Source: Palsa-504 sp963790065
GTDB lineage: Bacteria; Actinomycetota; Actinomycetes; Streptosporangiales; Streptosporangiaceae
Reading direction: 5' to 3'
Length of the DNA: 64,000 bases
NCBI GenBank assembly: GCA_963790065.1
Contig: CAWBNK010000019.1
Location: forward strand, 62,001-126,000
In this document: one piece after another, positions 42,881-51,318 of the stretch
Layout of the letters: every line of letters begins with the position of its first letter
How positions within the stretch are numbered: the first letter of the stretch is position 1
Position numbers and translations under genes: made by a program
The notes under the pieces: generated by a model
Database searches by the model: none
Told to the model about the DNA's origin: nothing
What the model saw: the letters and a program-made list of their open reading frames with translations, nothing else

Positions 42881-44000
42881 GAGCAACGGCACTGAGAGCA
42901 ACGGCTCGCAGCCGAACGGCCACCGGGCGGAGGCAGGTACCGGCGAGGGCGAAGGCCACCGGCTTGCCTCGCTGACCCTGGTGCCTAAGGCCACGGTCCG
43001 TTCGGTGACCAAAGATTTTAAATCCGACCAGGAAGTTCGCTGGTGCCCGGGTTGCGGGGACTACGCCATCCTGGCCGCGTTCCAGGCCTTCCTGCCCGAG
43101 CTCGAGGTGCCACGCGAGAACGTGGCCGTCATCTCCGGCATCGGCTGCTCGTCCCGGCTGCCGTACTACGTCAACAGCTACGGCATGCACTCCATCCACG
43201 GCCGCGCGCCGGCCATCGCCACCGGCCTGGCCACCTCAAGGACCGACCTGTCGGTGTGGGTCATCACCGGCGACGGGGACGCGCTGTCGATCGGCGGCAA
43301 CCACCTGATCCACGCGCTGCGGCGCAACGTCAACATCAAGATCCTGCTGTTCAACAACCGGATCTACGGGCTGACCAAGGGCCAGTACTCGCCGACCTCG
43401 GAGCGGGGCAAGGTCACCAAGTCCACCCCGTTCGGCTCGCTGGACCACCCGTTCAACCCGATGTCGCTGGCGCTGGGCGCCGACGCGAGCTTCGCCGCGC
43501 GGACCATCGACTCCGACCGCAGGCACCTGACCTCGGTGCTGCGGGCCGCCGCCGACCACCAGGGCGCCGCGTTCATCGAGATCTACCAGAACTGCCCCAT
43601 CTTCAACGACGACGCGTTCGAGCCGCTCAAGCAGCAGGCCTCGGCGGGCGAGAAGCTGATCAAGCTGGAGCACGGCCAGCCGGTCCGGTTCGGGCCGGGC
43701 GGGTCGCAGGGCCTGCGGTTCGGGCACTTCGGGAAGCTTGAGGCGGTCGAGGTCGACGGCGCCGATCCGGACACGCTGATCACCCACGACGCGCAGCGGG
43801 CCGACCCGTCCTACGCGTTCGCGCTGTCCCGGCTGGACTCCGCCGACTTCCGGCACACGCCGATCGGGGTGTTCCGGCAGGTGGAGCAGCCGAGCTACGA
43901 CCAGCTCATGGCCGACCAGATCGCCGGCGCCCAGGCCCGCAGCGGCCCGGGCGACCTGAGCGCGCTGCTGGCCGGCAGCGACACCTGGGAAGTCAACTAG
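42873..44000 (+). CDS. korB: 2-oxoacid:ferredoxin oxidoreductase, beta subunit
   Basis: A 375-aa protein. It carries the [4Fe-4S] cysteines (WCPGCGDYAI and the later IGCSSR) and the thiamine diphosphate/Mg motif GDGDALSIGG with NNRIYGLTKGQYSPTSE. These are the beta subunit's TPP site and cluster. It overlaps korA by eight bases and the two are surely co-translated. The Asn/Gly/Ser-rich first 30 residues are probably a flexible N-terminal extension. Confidence 0.93.
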   Translation: MPESNGTESNGSQPNGHRAEAGTGEGEGHRLASLTLVPKATVRSVTKDFKSDQEVRWCPGCGDYAILAAFQAFLPELEVPRENVAVISGIGCSSRLPYYVNSYGMHSIHGRAPAIATGLATSRTDLSVWVITGDGDALSIGGNHLIHALRRNVNIKILLFNNRIYGLTKGQYSPTSERGKVTKSTPFGSLDHPFNPMSLALGADASFAARTIDSDRRHLTSVLRAAADHQGAAFIEIYQNCPIFNDDAFEPLKQQASAGEKLIKLEHGQPVRFGPGGSQGLRFGHFGKLEAVEVDGADPDTLITHDAQRADPSYAFALSRLDSADFRHTPIGVFRQVEQPSYDQLMADQIAGAQARSGPGDLSALLAGSDTWEVN

Positions 44001-44046
44001 CGCGCGGCCGGGCCGGCCGGGCGCACCCGCCCGGCCCGGTCACTTC

Positions 44047-45426
44047 TCACTTCGGCAGGCTCGCCATCTGGGCGTCCATGGGCTTGGTGGGCGGCGGCAT
44101 GTCCGCGATGTTCATCTGGAGCTCGGCCAGGGCGGGGCCGTAGATCCCGGAGAAGCTCGGGAACGGCTGGATCGTGTCGGCCAGCACGTCGACCGGTACG
44201 CGGGCCCGGATGGCCAGCGTGGCCTGCTGCAGCCACTCGCCGGCCTCCGGCCCGAGCGCGTAGGCGCCGGTCAGCCGCTCGCCGTCGGACAGCAGGGTCA
44301 GGAACCCGTTGGACTCGGCGTACGCGTGGGTGTAGGTGGCGGTCTTCGGCACCTCCGACACGCGCGCGGTGCCGCTGTACGGTGCCTCGAGCGCGCCCGC
44401 CGCGGCGGCCTGCGGATCGGTATAGGTGACGCGAGGGACGGCCTCATAGTTCGCCGGGCGCTGTTGGCCGGTGATGTTGGCCGCGACCACGTCGCCCTCG
44501 TACTCCCCGACGTGGGTCAGCGGCCAGATGCCGTTGACGTCGCCGATCGCCCACAGGCGCTCGCCCGCGCGCAGGTACTCGTCGACCTTGATCCCGTGCG
44601 GGTCGGCCTGGATGCCGACCGTCTCCAGGCCGATCCCCTCGACCCGCGGCCGCCGGCCGGTCGCCACCAGCAGCTTGTCGCCGCGCAGCTCGGTACTGCC
44701 GTCCAGCTGCAGGACGTACTCCTCGCCGTCGCGCCGGGCGGTGGTGGCGTGCACGCCGAGGTGCAGCTCGATGCCGTCCTGGCGCAGCGCCTCGCTGAGC
44801 GCCTGGCCCAGCGGCGCGGCTTCGCGGGGGATCAGACGGTCGGAACCCTCGATGATCACCGCCTGGCCGCCGAGACGCCGCACGACCTGCGCGAGCTCGA
44901 CGCCCGCCGCCCCGCCGCCCAGCACCAGCAGGCGGCGCGGGATCGCCTTCATGCTGGTCGCCTCCCGGGTCCCCCAGACGCCCTCGAGCTCACGCAGCCC
45001 CGGGATCGGCGGCACGAACGGATCGGCGCCGGTCGCCACCACGACGTGCTCGGCGGTGTGGCGGACGCCGTCGACCTCGACCGCGCCGGTGCCGGCCAGC
45101 TTGCCGGTGCCGCGCAGCAGGGCGATGCCCCGGCTGGCCAGCCAGCTCTGCTGCCCGGCGTCGGACCAGTTCGACACCATGTAGTCCCGCCAGGCCAGCG
45201 CGGCCTGCACGTCGACCTGCGCGGTCGCGGCGGCGTTACGCGCGCCCTGGACCGCCTCGCCCGGGCGCAGCAGCGACTTGGACGGGATGCACGCCCAGTA
45301 GGAGCACTCGCCGCCGACCAGCTCCCGCTCGACGACCGCCACCCGCTGGCCGCGCGCGGCCAGCGCCGCCGCGCAGTGTTCGCCGGGCGCTCCGCCGCCT
45401 AGCAGGATCACGTCGTAGTCGCTCAT
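44047..45426 (-). CDS. FAD-dependent pyridine nucleotide-disulfide oxidoreductase
   Basis: A 459-aa flavoprotein of the class I disulfide reductase family. The FAD motif is LLGGGAPGEHCAAAL (residues about 8-22), the redox-active disulfide ECSYWACIPSK has Cys41 and Cys46, the NAD(P) motif is VLGGGAAGVELAQ, and the second FAD motif is LWAIGDVNG. The C-terminal dimerisation domain lacks the usual His-Glu pair seen in lipoamide dehydrogenases (it has PFPSFSGIYG), so a mercuric reductase-like or Lpd-like quinone/disulfide reductase is more likely than true Lpd. It is translationally coupled to the upstream VOC gene. Confidence 0.88.
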   Translation of the reverse strand: MSDYDVILLGGGAPGEHCAAALAARGQRVAVVERELVGGECSYWACIPSKSLLRPGEAVQGARNAAATAQVDVQAALAWRDYMVSNWSDAGQQSWLASRGIALLRGTGKLAGTGAVEVDGVRHTAEHVVVATGADPFVPPIPGLRELEGVWGTREATSMKAIPRRLLVLGGGAAGVELAQVVRRLGGQAVIIEGSDRLIPREAAPLGQALSEALRQDGIELHLGVHATTARRDGEEYVLQLDGSTELRGDKLLVATGRRPRVEGIGLETVGIQADPHGIKVDEYLRAGERLWAIGDVNGIWPLTHVGEYEGDVVAANITGQQRPANYEAVPRVTYTDPQAAAAGALEAPYSGTARVSEVPKTATYTHAYAESNGFLTLLSDGERLTGAYALGPEAGEWLQQATLAIRARVPVDVLADTIQPFPSFSGIYGPALAELQMNIADMPPPTKPMDAQMASLPK

Positions 45427-46079
45427 GCGGGCAGCTCCTCGCCGGCCTGCTCACGGATCATGTACTCGGCGTACCAGTCGGGCCAGTTCGGGTCGGCCTG
45501 GCCGGTGCGCTTCTCGTGCTCGGCATGGGCCGCCTCGGCCCGCCGCAGCGCGCCGGCCAGCTCGCTGGCGGTGCTGAACGACGTCGCGGCCGGGTCGATC
45601 CGGCCCGGCAGCCGGGTGGTGACCTCCTGGAACAGCCAGCCGTTGCCGTCCGGGTCGCTGAACGTGGCGAACGAGCCGTAGGTGGCGTCGCCGGGCGCGG
45701 GCCCGCTGACCCGGCCGACCAGGTCGGCGCCGTGGAACCGGCAGTTGGCCCCCGGTGCGCAGTGGAACGCCTCGCTGACCTCGACCCCGGCCTCGGTCAG
45801 CCGGTCGCGGGCGGCGGCCAGGTCGGAGACGACCAGGTACACGTCCTGGACCGAGCCGGGCGCGGCCGAGGTGAGGTTCCGGCCGAACTGGATCGAGCAG
45901 CCGGAGCCCGGCGGGGTGAACTGGATCAGGCGGAAGTCACCGCCGGTGACGTCGGCGTCGAGCCGCCAGCCGAGCCCGGCGTAGAACTCTTTGGCCCGGT
46001 CAGCGTCCGCGACGGGGATGACGATCACCTCGAGCTTCATGTCGAGGGTCTCGGCGCTGCGGTCCTCGGTCGTGCTCAT
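45423..46079 (-). CDS. VOC-family (glyoxalase fold) protein with C-terminal extension
   Basis: A 218-aa protein starting at the ATG at 46079 behind AAGGAGG. One VOC module is evident (LEVIVIPVADADRAKEFYAG to SFATFSDPDGNGWLFQEV), with the paired beta-alpha-beta-beta-beta units and a metal-ligand Glu. After it comes a helical tail rich in Ala/Glu and Trp (AAHAEHEKRTGQADPNWPDW). It overlaps the flavoprotein gene by four bases (ATGA). The function is unknown. Confidence 0.85.
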   Translation of the reverse strand: MSTTEDRSAETLDMKLEVIVIPVADADRAKEFYAGLGWRLDADVTGGDFRLIQFTPPGSGCSIQFGRNLTSAAPGSVQDVYLVVSDLAAARDRLTEAGVEVSEAFHCAPGANCRFHGADLVGRVSGPAPGDATYGSFATFSDPDGNGWLFQEVTTRLPGRIDPAATSFSTASELAGALRRAEAAHAEHEKRTGQADPNWPDWYAEYMIREQAGEELPA

Positions 46080-46182
46080 CGCGAGCCTCCTTGGGGACTT
46101 GGTGTCGGGCACGACATTAGCTTTGCCGCCGCCGCGCTCGCACCGCGGGGCACCCTGCTGGCCCGTGCTCAGCCGTCGGCGC

Positions 46183-46848
46183 TCAGCCGTCGGCGCGCAT
46201 CAGGCCGACCGGGCAGGCGACGCCGGTGCCGTGGTCCGGGCAGTAGCCGAACGGGTTCTTGGCCTCCGACAGGTACTGCTGGTGGTAGTTCTCGGCGAAG
46301 TAGAACTCGCCGGCGGGCAGGATCTGCGTGGTGATCGAGCCGAAGCCGGCCGTAGCCAGCTCCTGGCCGTAGGCCTCGGCTGAAGCCTCGGCGGCCTCGC
46401 GCTGCGCCTGGGTCCGGTAGAAGATCGCCGACCGGTACTGGGTGCCGCGGTCGTGGCCCTGGCGCATGCCCTGGGTCGGGTTGTGCGCCTCCCAGAACAC
46501 CTTCAGCAGCGTCTCGTACGACACCCGGGCCGGGTCGTAGACCACCCGGACCGTCTCGGCGTGCCCGGTCCGCCCGCTGCAGACCTCTTCGTAGCTGGGG
46601 TGGGGCGTGAACCCGCCCTCGTAGCCGACCGAGGTCGACACCACGCCCGGGGTCGACCAGAACGTCTTCTCCGCGCCCCAGAAACAGCCCAGCGCGAACT
46701 CGGCCACCTCGGTACCCGGCGGATACGGCGGCGCCAGCGGCGAGCCGAGCACCACGTGCCGTTTCGCGACCGGCATCGGCTGCTCCCGGCCGGGCAGCGC
46801 CGAAGCGGCGTCCACCAGCTGCGTCTTCCGCGATCCGAAAATCCCCAT
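46183..46848 (-). CDS. msrA: Peptide-methionine (S)-S-oxide reductase
   Basis: A 221-aa protein starting MGIFGSRK at 46848 behind GGAGG. The catalytic Cys lies in FALGCFWGAEKTFW, and the family motifs VGYEGGFTPHPSYEEVCSGR, HNPTQGMRQGHDRGTQYRSA and AENYHQQYL follow. C-terminal cysteines (GYCPDHGTGVACP) are placed to act as resolving residues. It repairs oxidised methionine in proteins using thioredoxin. Monocistronic. Confidence 0.95.
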   Translation of the reverse strand: MGIFGSRKTQLVDAASALPGREQPMPVAKRHVVLGSPLAPPYPPGTEVAEFALGCFWGAEKTFWSTPGVVSTSVGYEGGFTPHPSYEEVCSGRTGHAETVRVVYDPARVSYETLLKVFWEAHNPTQGMRQGHDRGTQYRSAIFYRTQAQREAAEASAEAYGQELATAGFGSITTQILPAGEFYFAENYHQQYLSEAKNPFGYCPDHGTGVACPVGLMRADG

Positions 46849-46905
46849 CACGTACACCTCCGGTGAGGTAACCACGGGCGGCAGGCACCTGTTCCGGGAT
46901 CAAGG

Positions 46906-46963
46906 CGGCTCAGCCTCAAGACGGCTCAGCCTCAAGACGGCCCAGCCTCAAGACGGCTCAGCC
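46906..46963. repeat. Sixteen-base tandem repeat at a gene end
   Basis: About 3.6 copies of CGGCTCAGCCTCAAGA, one base different in the third, run into the stop codon of the polyprenyl synthase gene (TGA complement at 46958-46960). Each unit contains TCAGCC, so an extra in-frame stop context is repeated. A simple slippage product. Confidence 0.85.
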
Positions 46964-48031
46964 GGTGCGCTTCTCCACGAAGTCGCACAGGCCCAGGAAC
47001 GCGGCCCGGGCCGGGCCGGAGGGCAGGGCCATGATCTCGCTCCTGGCCCCCTGGGTCCAGGTCAGCACGTGCGCGCGGGACTCGGCCACGGCCGGATGGG
47101 TGCGCAGCACGGCCAGCGTCTCGGTCAGCAGCCCGTCGTCGGACAGGTCGGCCTCGGTGAGCAGCCAGTGCAGCCGGGCATCGGCCGCCGAGGCGCCAGC
47201 CGCCGCCGAGGCGCCAGCCGCCGCCGAGGCGCCAGCTGCGCCGGCCGCGGCGGCCGACACGGCGGCGGCCGACGAGCGCATCGCGTACAGCACCGGCAGC
47301 GTCCGCACGCCCTGGCGCAGGTCGGTGCCGGGGGTCTTGCCGGACTGGGCCGGATCGCTGGCGATGTCGATCACGTCGTCGGACAGCTGCCAGGCCACGC
47401 CGATCTGCTCGCAGGCCACCGCGATCCGGGTCGTGATGTCGTCGGCCGCGCCGGAGAACATGGCGCCGAACCGGCCGGAGGTGGCAATCAGCGACCCGGT
47501 CTTCTCGGTGATCACGTGCATGTAGTGATCCAGCGGGTCCTGGCCGGGCCGCGGGCCGATGGTCTCGGCCAGCTGCCCCTCGACCAGCCGGTTGAACGTC
47601 TCGGCCTGGATCCGGACCGCGTCCGGGCCCAGGTCGGCCAGGATGCGGGATGCCTGGGCGAACAGGAAGTCGCCGGTCAAGATGGCGACCGAGTTGCTCC
47701 ACCGGGAGTTGACCGAGGGATGCCCGCGGCGGACCTCGGCCTCGTCCATGACGTCGTCGTGGAACAGCGTGGCCAGGTGGGTGAGCTCGATGGCCACCGC
47801 CGCCTGGATGACCCGCGGGTCCTGGGGCTGGCCGAACCGCGCGGCCAGCAGCACCAGCAGCGCCCGGAAGCGCTTGCCGCCCGCCTCGATGGCGTGCTGG
47901 GAGGCTTCGGTGAACAGTTCCTCGTCCGGATGCGCGGTCTGGGCCAGCAGCGCCTCGACCCGGGCCAGGTCGTCAAGAACCTCCGCCTCCAGGGCGGAGT
48001 CGGGGAAATCCACCGGAACTGCGGTGATCAC
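46958..48031 (-). CDS. Polyprenyl diphosphate synthase (probable menaquinone side chain)
   Basis: A 357-aa trans-prenyltransferase with both aspartate-rich motifs (LFHDDVMDEAEVRRGHPS and LSDDVIDIASD) and the GGKRFRALL segment near residue 52. It elongates allylic diphosphates with isopentenyl diphosphate. Its place directly downstream of nuoN fits menaquinone side-chain synthesis, menaquinone being the electron acceptor of complex I in actinobacteria. A low-complexity Ala/Gly/Ser insert of about 30 residues (47184-47280) comes from an 18-base tandem repeat and lies in a surface loop after VRTLPVLYAMRSS. Confidence 0.9.
   Translation of the reverse strand: MITAVPVDFPDSALEAEVLDDLARVEALLAQTAHPDEELFTEASQHAIEAGGKRFRALLVLLAARFGQPQDPRVIQAAVAIELTHLATLFHDDVMDEAEVRRGHPSVNSRWSNSVAILTGDFLFAQASRILADLGPDAVRIQAETFNRLVEGQLAETIGPRPGQDPLDHYMHVITEKTGSLIATSGRFGAMFSGAADDITTRIAVACEQIGVAWQLSDDVIDIASDPAQSGKTPGTDLRQGVRTLPVLYAMRSSAAAVSAAAAGAAGASAAAGASAAAGASAADARLHWLLTEADLSDDGLLTETLAVLRTHPAVAESRAHVLTWTQGARSEIMALPSGPARAAFLGLCDFVEKRTG
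47184..47237. repeat. Eighteen-base coding tandem repeat
   Basis: Three copies of GCCGCCGAGGCGCCAGCC (last base varies), encoding GASAAA three times in the polyprenyl synthase. In frame, so length changes by whole units would be tolerated. Confidence 0.9.
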
Positions 48032-48133
48032 ATGCTCTCCACGTCATCGGCACGCGCGAACGCCTCGAATTTTCGAGTATGCCCGTTCTTGGGTGGTGCA
48101 ACCAGTGCCGCGCGTGCCATCAAGCCCCCAGAC

Positions 48134-49708
48134 TCAGCTCACGAACAGATGGTTCGCGGCGTGTGACGCCAGGGAGAGGACTGGTTCGGGGACGATGCCG
48201 AGGAGCACCGTGGCCAGTACGCCCAGGCCCACCGCGGTGCCGGTGAATACGTTGGGCAGGATCACTTCGGGACCGTCGGGCACCGGGTCGCTGAAGAACA
48301 TCAGCACGATCACGCGGACGTAGAAGAACCCGGCGATCGCGCTGGCCAGCACGCCGATGATGACCAGGGGCGTCTCGCCGGCGGCGATGGCCGCCTGGAA
48401 CACGGCGAACTTCCCGGTGAAGCCGCTGGTCAGCGGGATCCCGGCGAAGGCCAGCAGGAACAGCGCGAAAATACCTGCCACCACTGGCGACCTGCGGCCC
48501 AGGCCCGCCCAGCGGGACAGGTGGTCAGCCTCGCCGCCCGTGTCCCTGACCAGGGTGATGACCGCGAAGGCGCCGACCGTGGTGAAGCCGTAGGTGACCA
48601 GGTAGAACAGGCTGGCGGACAGGCCGGCCACGCTGGTGGCGATGACCGCGGTCAGCACGAACCCGGCGTGCGCGATCGAGGAGTAGGCCAGCAGCCGCTT
48701 CACGTCGGTCTGGGTGATGGCGATGACCGCGCCGGCCACCATGGTCAGGATGGCGATGACCCACATGGCCGGTCGCCAGTCCCAGGTCAGGTTGCCGAAC
48801 GCCACGTAGAACACGCGCAGCAGCGCGCCGAAGGCGGACACCACCGTGCAGGAGGCCATCAGCGCGGTCACCGGCGTCGGCGCGCCCTGGTACACGTCGG
48901 GCTTCCAGCTGTGGAACGGCACTGCTCCGATCTTGAACAGCAGCCCGATCCCGGTCAGCGCGATCCCGGCGTACAGCAGGGTGGCGTTGGCGGTGTTGGA
49001 GGTGGCCGCCGAGGCGATGGCGGACAGCGACACCGAGCCGGCGAAGCCGTACAGCATAGCCACGCCGAACAGGAAGAAGGCCGAGGAGAACGCGCCGAGC
49101 AGGAAGTACTTCATGGCCGCCTCGTGCGACAGCAGGCGGCGGCGCCGGGCCAGCCCGCACAGCAGGTACAGCGGCAGCGACAGCACCTCGAGGGCGACGA
49201 ACATGGTCAGCAGGTCGTTGGACGCGGGGAACAGCATCATGCCGCCCACCGCGAACAGCGTCAGCGGGAAGATCTCGGTGTGCATGGTCCCGGAGACCAG
49301 GCCCTCGCGCTCTTCCGGGCTGCCGGGCGGCACGGCCGCCTGCGCGGCGAACGGGCTGTTGGCCGGGTCGGCGATGAGCAGCACGCTGACGAAGGCCAGG
49401 ATCACGATCGTGCCCTGGATGAACAGGGTCGGCCGGTCCACGCCGACCGCGCCCATGGCGGCTACGTGGCCCGAGCTGCCGTTCGCGAAAATGTTGTCCG
49501 AGGCGGCCACGATGGTCAGCACGAACGACACGACCAGGGCGGCCAGGGTCAGCGTGAGCTGCACGCTGCGGCGCATGTAGCGGGGGGCGAACGCCTCGAC
49601 CAGGACGCCGATCACCGCGGCGCCGAACACCACCAGCATCGGCGAGAGCTGGCCGTACTCGATGCTCGGCGGGGCGATGGTCCCGCTGGCCGCTAGGACG
49701 CCGGTCAC
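48134..49708 (-). CDS. nuoN: NADH-quinone oxidoreductase subunit N
   Basis: A 524-aa protein with about 14 hydrophobic helices, an antiporter-like proton-channel subunit of complex I. Motifs include EVLSLPLYLLCGLARRRR (key Glu in helix 5 region), the LLFKIGAVPFHSWKPDVYQG segment with the channel Lys, and TQTDVKRLLAYSSIAHAGF. It starts with GTG at 49708, overlapping nuoM by four bases. It is the last nuo gene of the operon. Confidence 0.95.
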   Translation of the reverse strand: MTGVLAASGTIAPPSIEYGQLSPMLVVFGAAVIGVLVEAFAPRYMRRSVQLTLTLAALVVSFVLTIVAASDNIFANGSSGHVAAMGAVGVDRPTLFIQGTIVILAFVSVLLIADPANSPFAAQAAVPPGSPEEREGLVSGTMHTEIFPLTLFAVGGMMLFPASNDLLTMFVALEVLSLPLYLLCGLARRRRLLSHEAAMKYFLLGAFSSAFFLFGVAMLYGFAGSVSLSAIASAATSNTANATLLYAGIALTGIGLLFKIGAVPFHSWKPDVYQGAPTPVTALMASCTVVSAFGALLRVFYVAFGNLTWDWRPAMWVIAILTMVAGAVIAITQTDVKRLLAYSSIAHAGFVLTAVIATSVAGLSASLFYLVTYGFTTVGAFAVITLVRDTGGEADHLSRWAGLGRRSPVVAGIFALFLLAFAGIPLTSGFTGKFAVFQAAIAAGETPLVIIGVLASAIAGFFYVRVIVLMFFSDPVPDGPEVILPNVFTGTAVGLGVLATVLLGIVPEPVLSLASHAANHLFVS

Positions 49709-51318
49709 GGTGCCATTCCCTTCTGACCGGCAGTGGTAAAGGCCGCGGTGGTGAACCCGGGCGCCGGATGCGCGGGCTGCGGATCGACCTCGTGCACCTG
49801 CGCCATGGTCACCTTGACCGCCGGGTTGATGATGTCGAGCACCGGCTTGGGGTAGACCCCGACCCCGATGATCAGCACGATCAGCGGGGCGACGGCCAGC
49901 AGCTCGCGGGGCTTCAGGTCCTTCATGCCGGCCACCTGGTCACGCACCGGGCCGCCCGCCACACGCTGGTACATCCACAGGATGTAGATCGCGGCCAGGA
50001 TGATGCCGACGGTGGCGAAGCTGGCGGCCACCTTGTAGCGGGAGAAGGTCCCGATCAGGACCAGGAACTCGCTGACGAAGGTGGAAAGCCCCGGCAGCGA
50101 CAGCCCGGCCAGGCCGGAGATCAGGAACAGGCCGGCCAGCAGCGGCGCGACCTTCTGCACGCCGCCGAAGTCCGCGATCCGGTCCGAGCCGCGCCTGGTG
50201 ATCAGGAACCCGGCCAGGATGAACAGCGCGCCGGTGGCGAACCCGTGGTTGACCATGTACAGCGTGGCGCCCGCCACGCCCTGGCTGGTCATGACGAACA
50301 CGCCCAGCACGATGAAGCCGAAGTGGGAGATCGAGGTGTAGGCGATCAGCCGTTTCATGTCCTGCTGGCCGATGGCCACGATGGCCCCGTACAGCACCCC
50401 GATCACGGCCAGCGTGATGACCAGCGGGGTGAAGTACTTGGCGCCGGCCGGGAACAGCTCCCAGCAGAACCGCAGCATGCCGTAGGTGCCCACCTTGTCC
50501 AGCACACCGACCAGCAGGACGGCCGCGCCGGGCTGGGCCGAGGCGGCCGCGTCGGGCAGCCAGGTGTGGAACGGCCACAGCGGCGCCTTGATCGCGAACG
50601 CGATGAAGAACCCGAGGAACAGCCACTTCTGCACGGTGGGACTGAGGGACACGTTGACCAGCTCGCTGAACAAGAACGAGCCGTGGTGCCCGGTGGCGCC
50701 GCTGTTCACCGAGTACACGTACAGGGCGATGACCGCGACCAGCATGAGCAGCCCGCCGAGCAGGCTGTAGAGCAGGAACTTGACCGCCGCGTACTGCCGC
50801 TTGCCGGTGCCGTAGCTGCCGATCATGAAGTACATCGGCACCAGCATGGCCTCGAAGAACACGTAGAACAGGAACACGTCGGTGGCCGCGAATACGCCGA
50901 TCATCATGGTCTCGAGCGTCATCAGCAGCGCGAAGTAGGTCTTGACGCTGTGCTTGCCGCTGTCCGCGTCGTTCCACGAGGCCAGGATGACCACCGGCAT
51001 CAGCACGGCGGACATGGCGATCAGGACCAGCGCGATGCCGTCCACGCCCAGCGCGTAGTGCACGCCGAACGCCGGGATCCAGGAGTAGACCTCGGTGAAC
51101 TGGTAATTCGGCCCGCCGACCTGGAACTTGACCGCGATGATGATCACCACGAGGAGCGTCAGCAGCGAGAACGCCAGGGCCAGGTACTTGGCCAAGGCCT
51201 CCCGGGCGCGCACGTCGGCCTGGGCGCTGTCGGCCGGCAGGCCGGGCACCGCCACGATCACGATCGCGCCGAGCAGCGGCAGGGCGCCCGCAATGGTCAG
51301 CCAGGGGAAGCCGTTCAT
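49705..51318 (-). CDS. nuoM: NADH-quinone oxidoreductase subunit M
   Basis: A 537-aa antiporter-like subunit of complex I with about 14 helices. Characteristic are FFEAMLVPMYFMIGSYG, AFAIKAPLWPFHTWLPDAA and QQDMKRLIAYTSISHFGF. It begins directly next to the nuoL stop and overlaps nuoN by four bases. Confidence 0.96.
   Translation of the reverse strand: MNGFPWLTIAGALPLLGAIVIVAVPGLPADSAQADVRAREALAKYLALAFSLLTLLVVIIIAVKFQVGGPNYQFTEVYSWIPAFGVHYALGVDGIALVLIAMSAVLMPVVILASWNDADSGKHSVKTYFALLMTLETMMIGVFAATDVFLFYVFFEAMLVPMYFMIGSYGTGKRQYAAVKFLLYSLLGGLLMLVAVIALYVYSVNSGATGHHGSFLFSELVNVSLSPTVQKWLFLGFFIAFAIKAPLWPFHTWLPDAAASAQPGAAVLLVGVLDKVGTYGMLRFCWELFPAGAKYFTPLVITLAVIGVLYGAIVAIGQQDMKRLIAYTSISHFGFIVLGVFVMTSQGVAGATLYMVNHGFATGALFILAGFLITRRGSDRIADFGGVQKVAPLLAGLFLISGLAGLSLPGLSTFVSEFLVLIGTFSRYKVAASFATVGIILAAIYILWMYQRVAGGPVRDQVAGMKDLKPRELLAVAPLIVLIIGVGVYPKPVLDIINPAVKVTMAQVHEVDPQPAHPAPGFTTAAFTTAGQKGMAP

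Noticed and set aside
44047..45426. Calling the flavoprotein lipoamide dehydrogenase
   Set aside because: The C-terminal His-Glu pair of true Lpd is not evident and no 2-oxoacid dehydrogenase genes adjoin, so a generic disulfide reductase call is safer.
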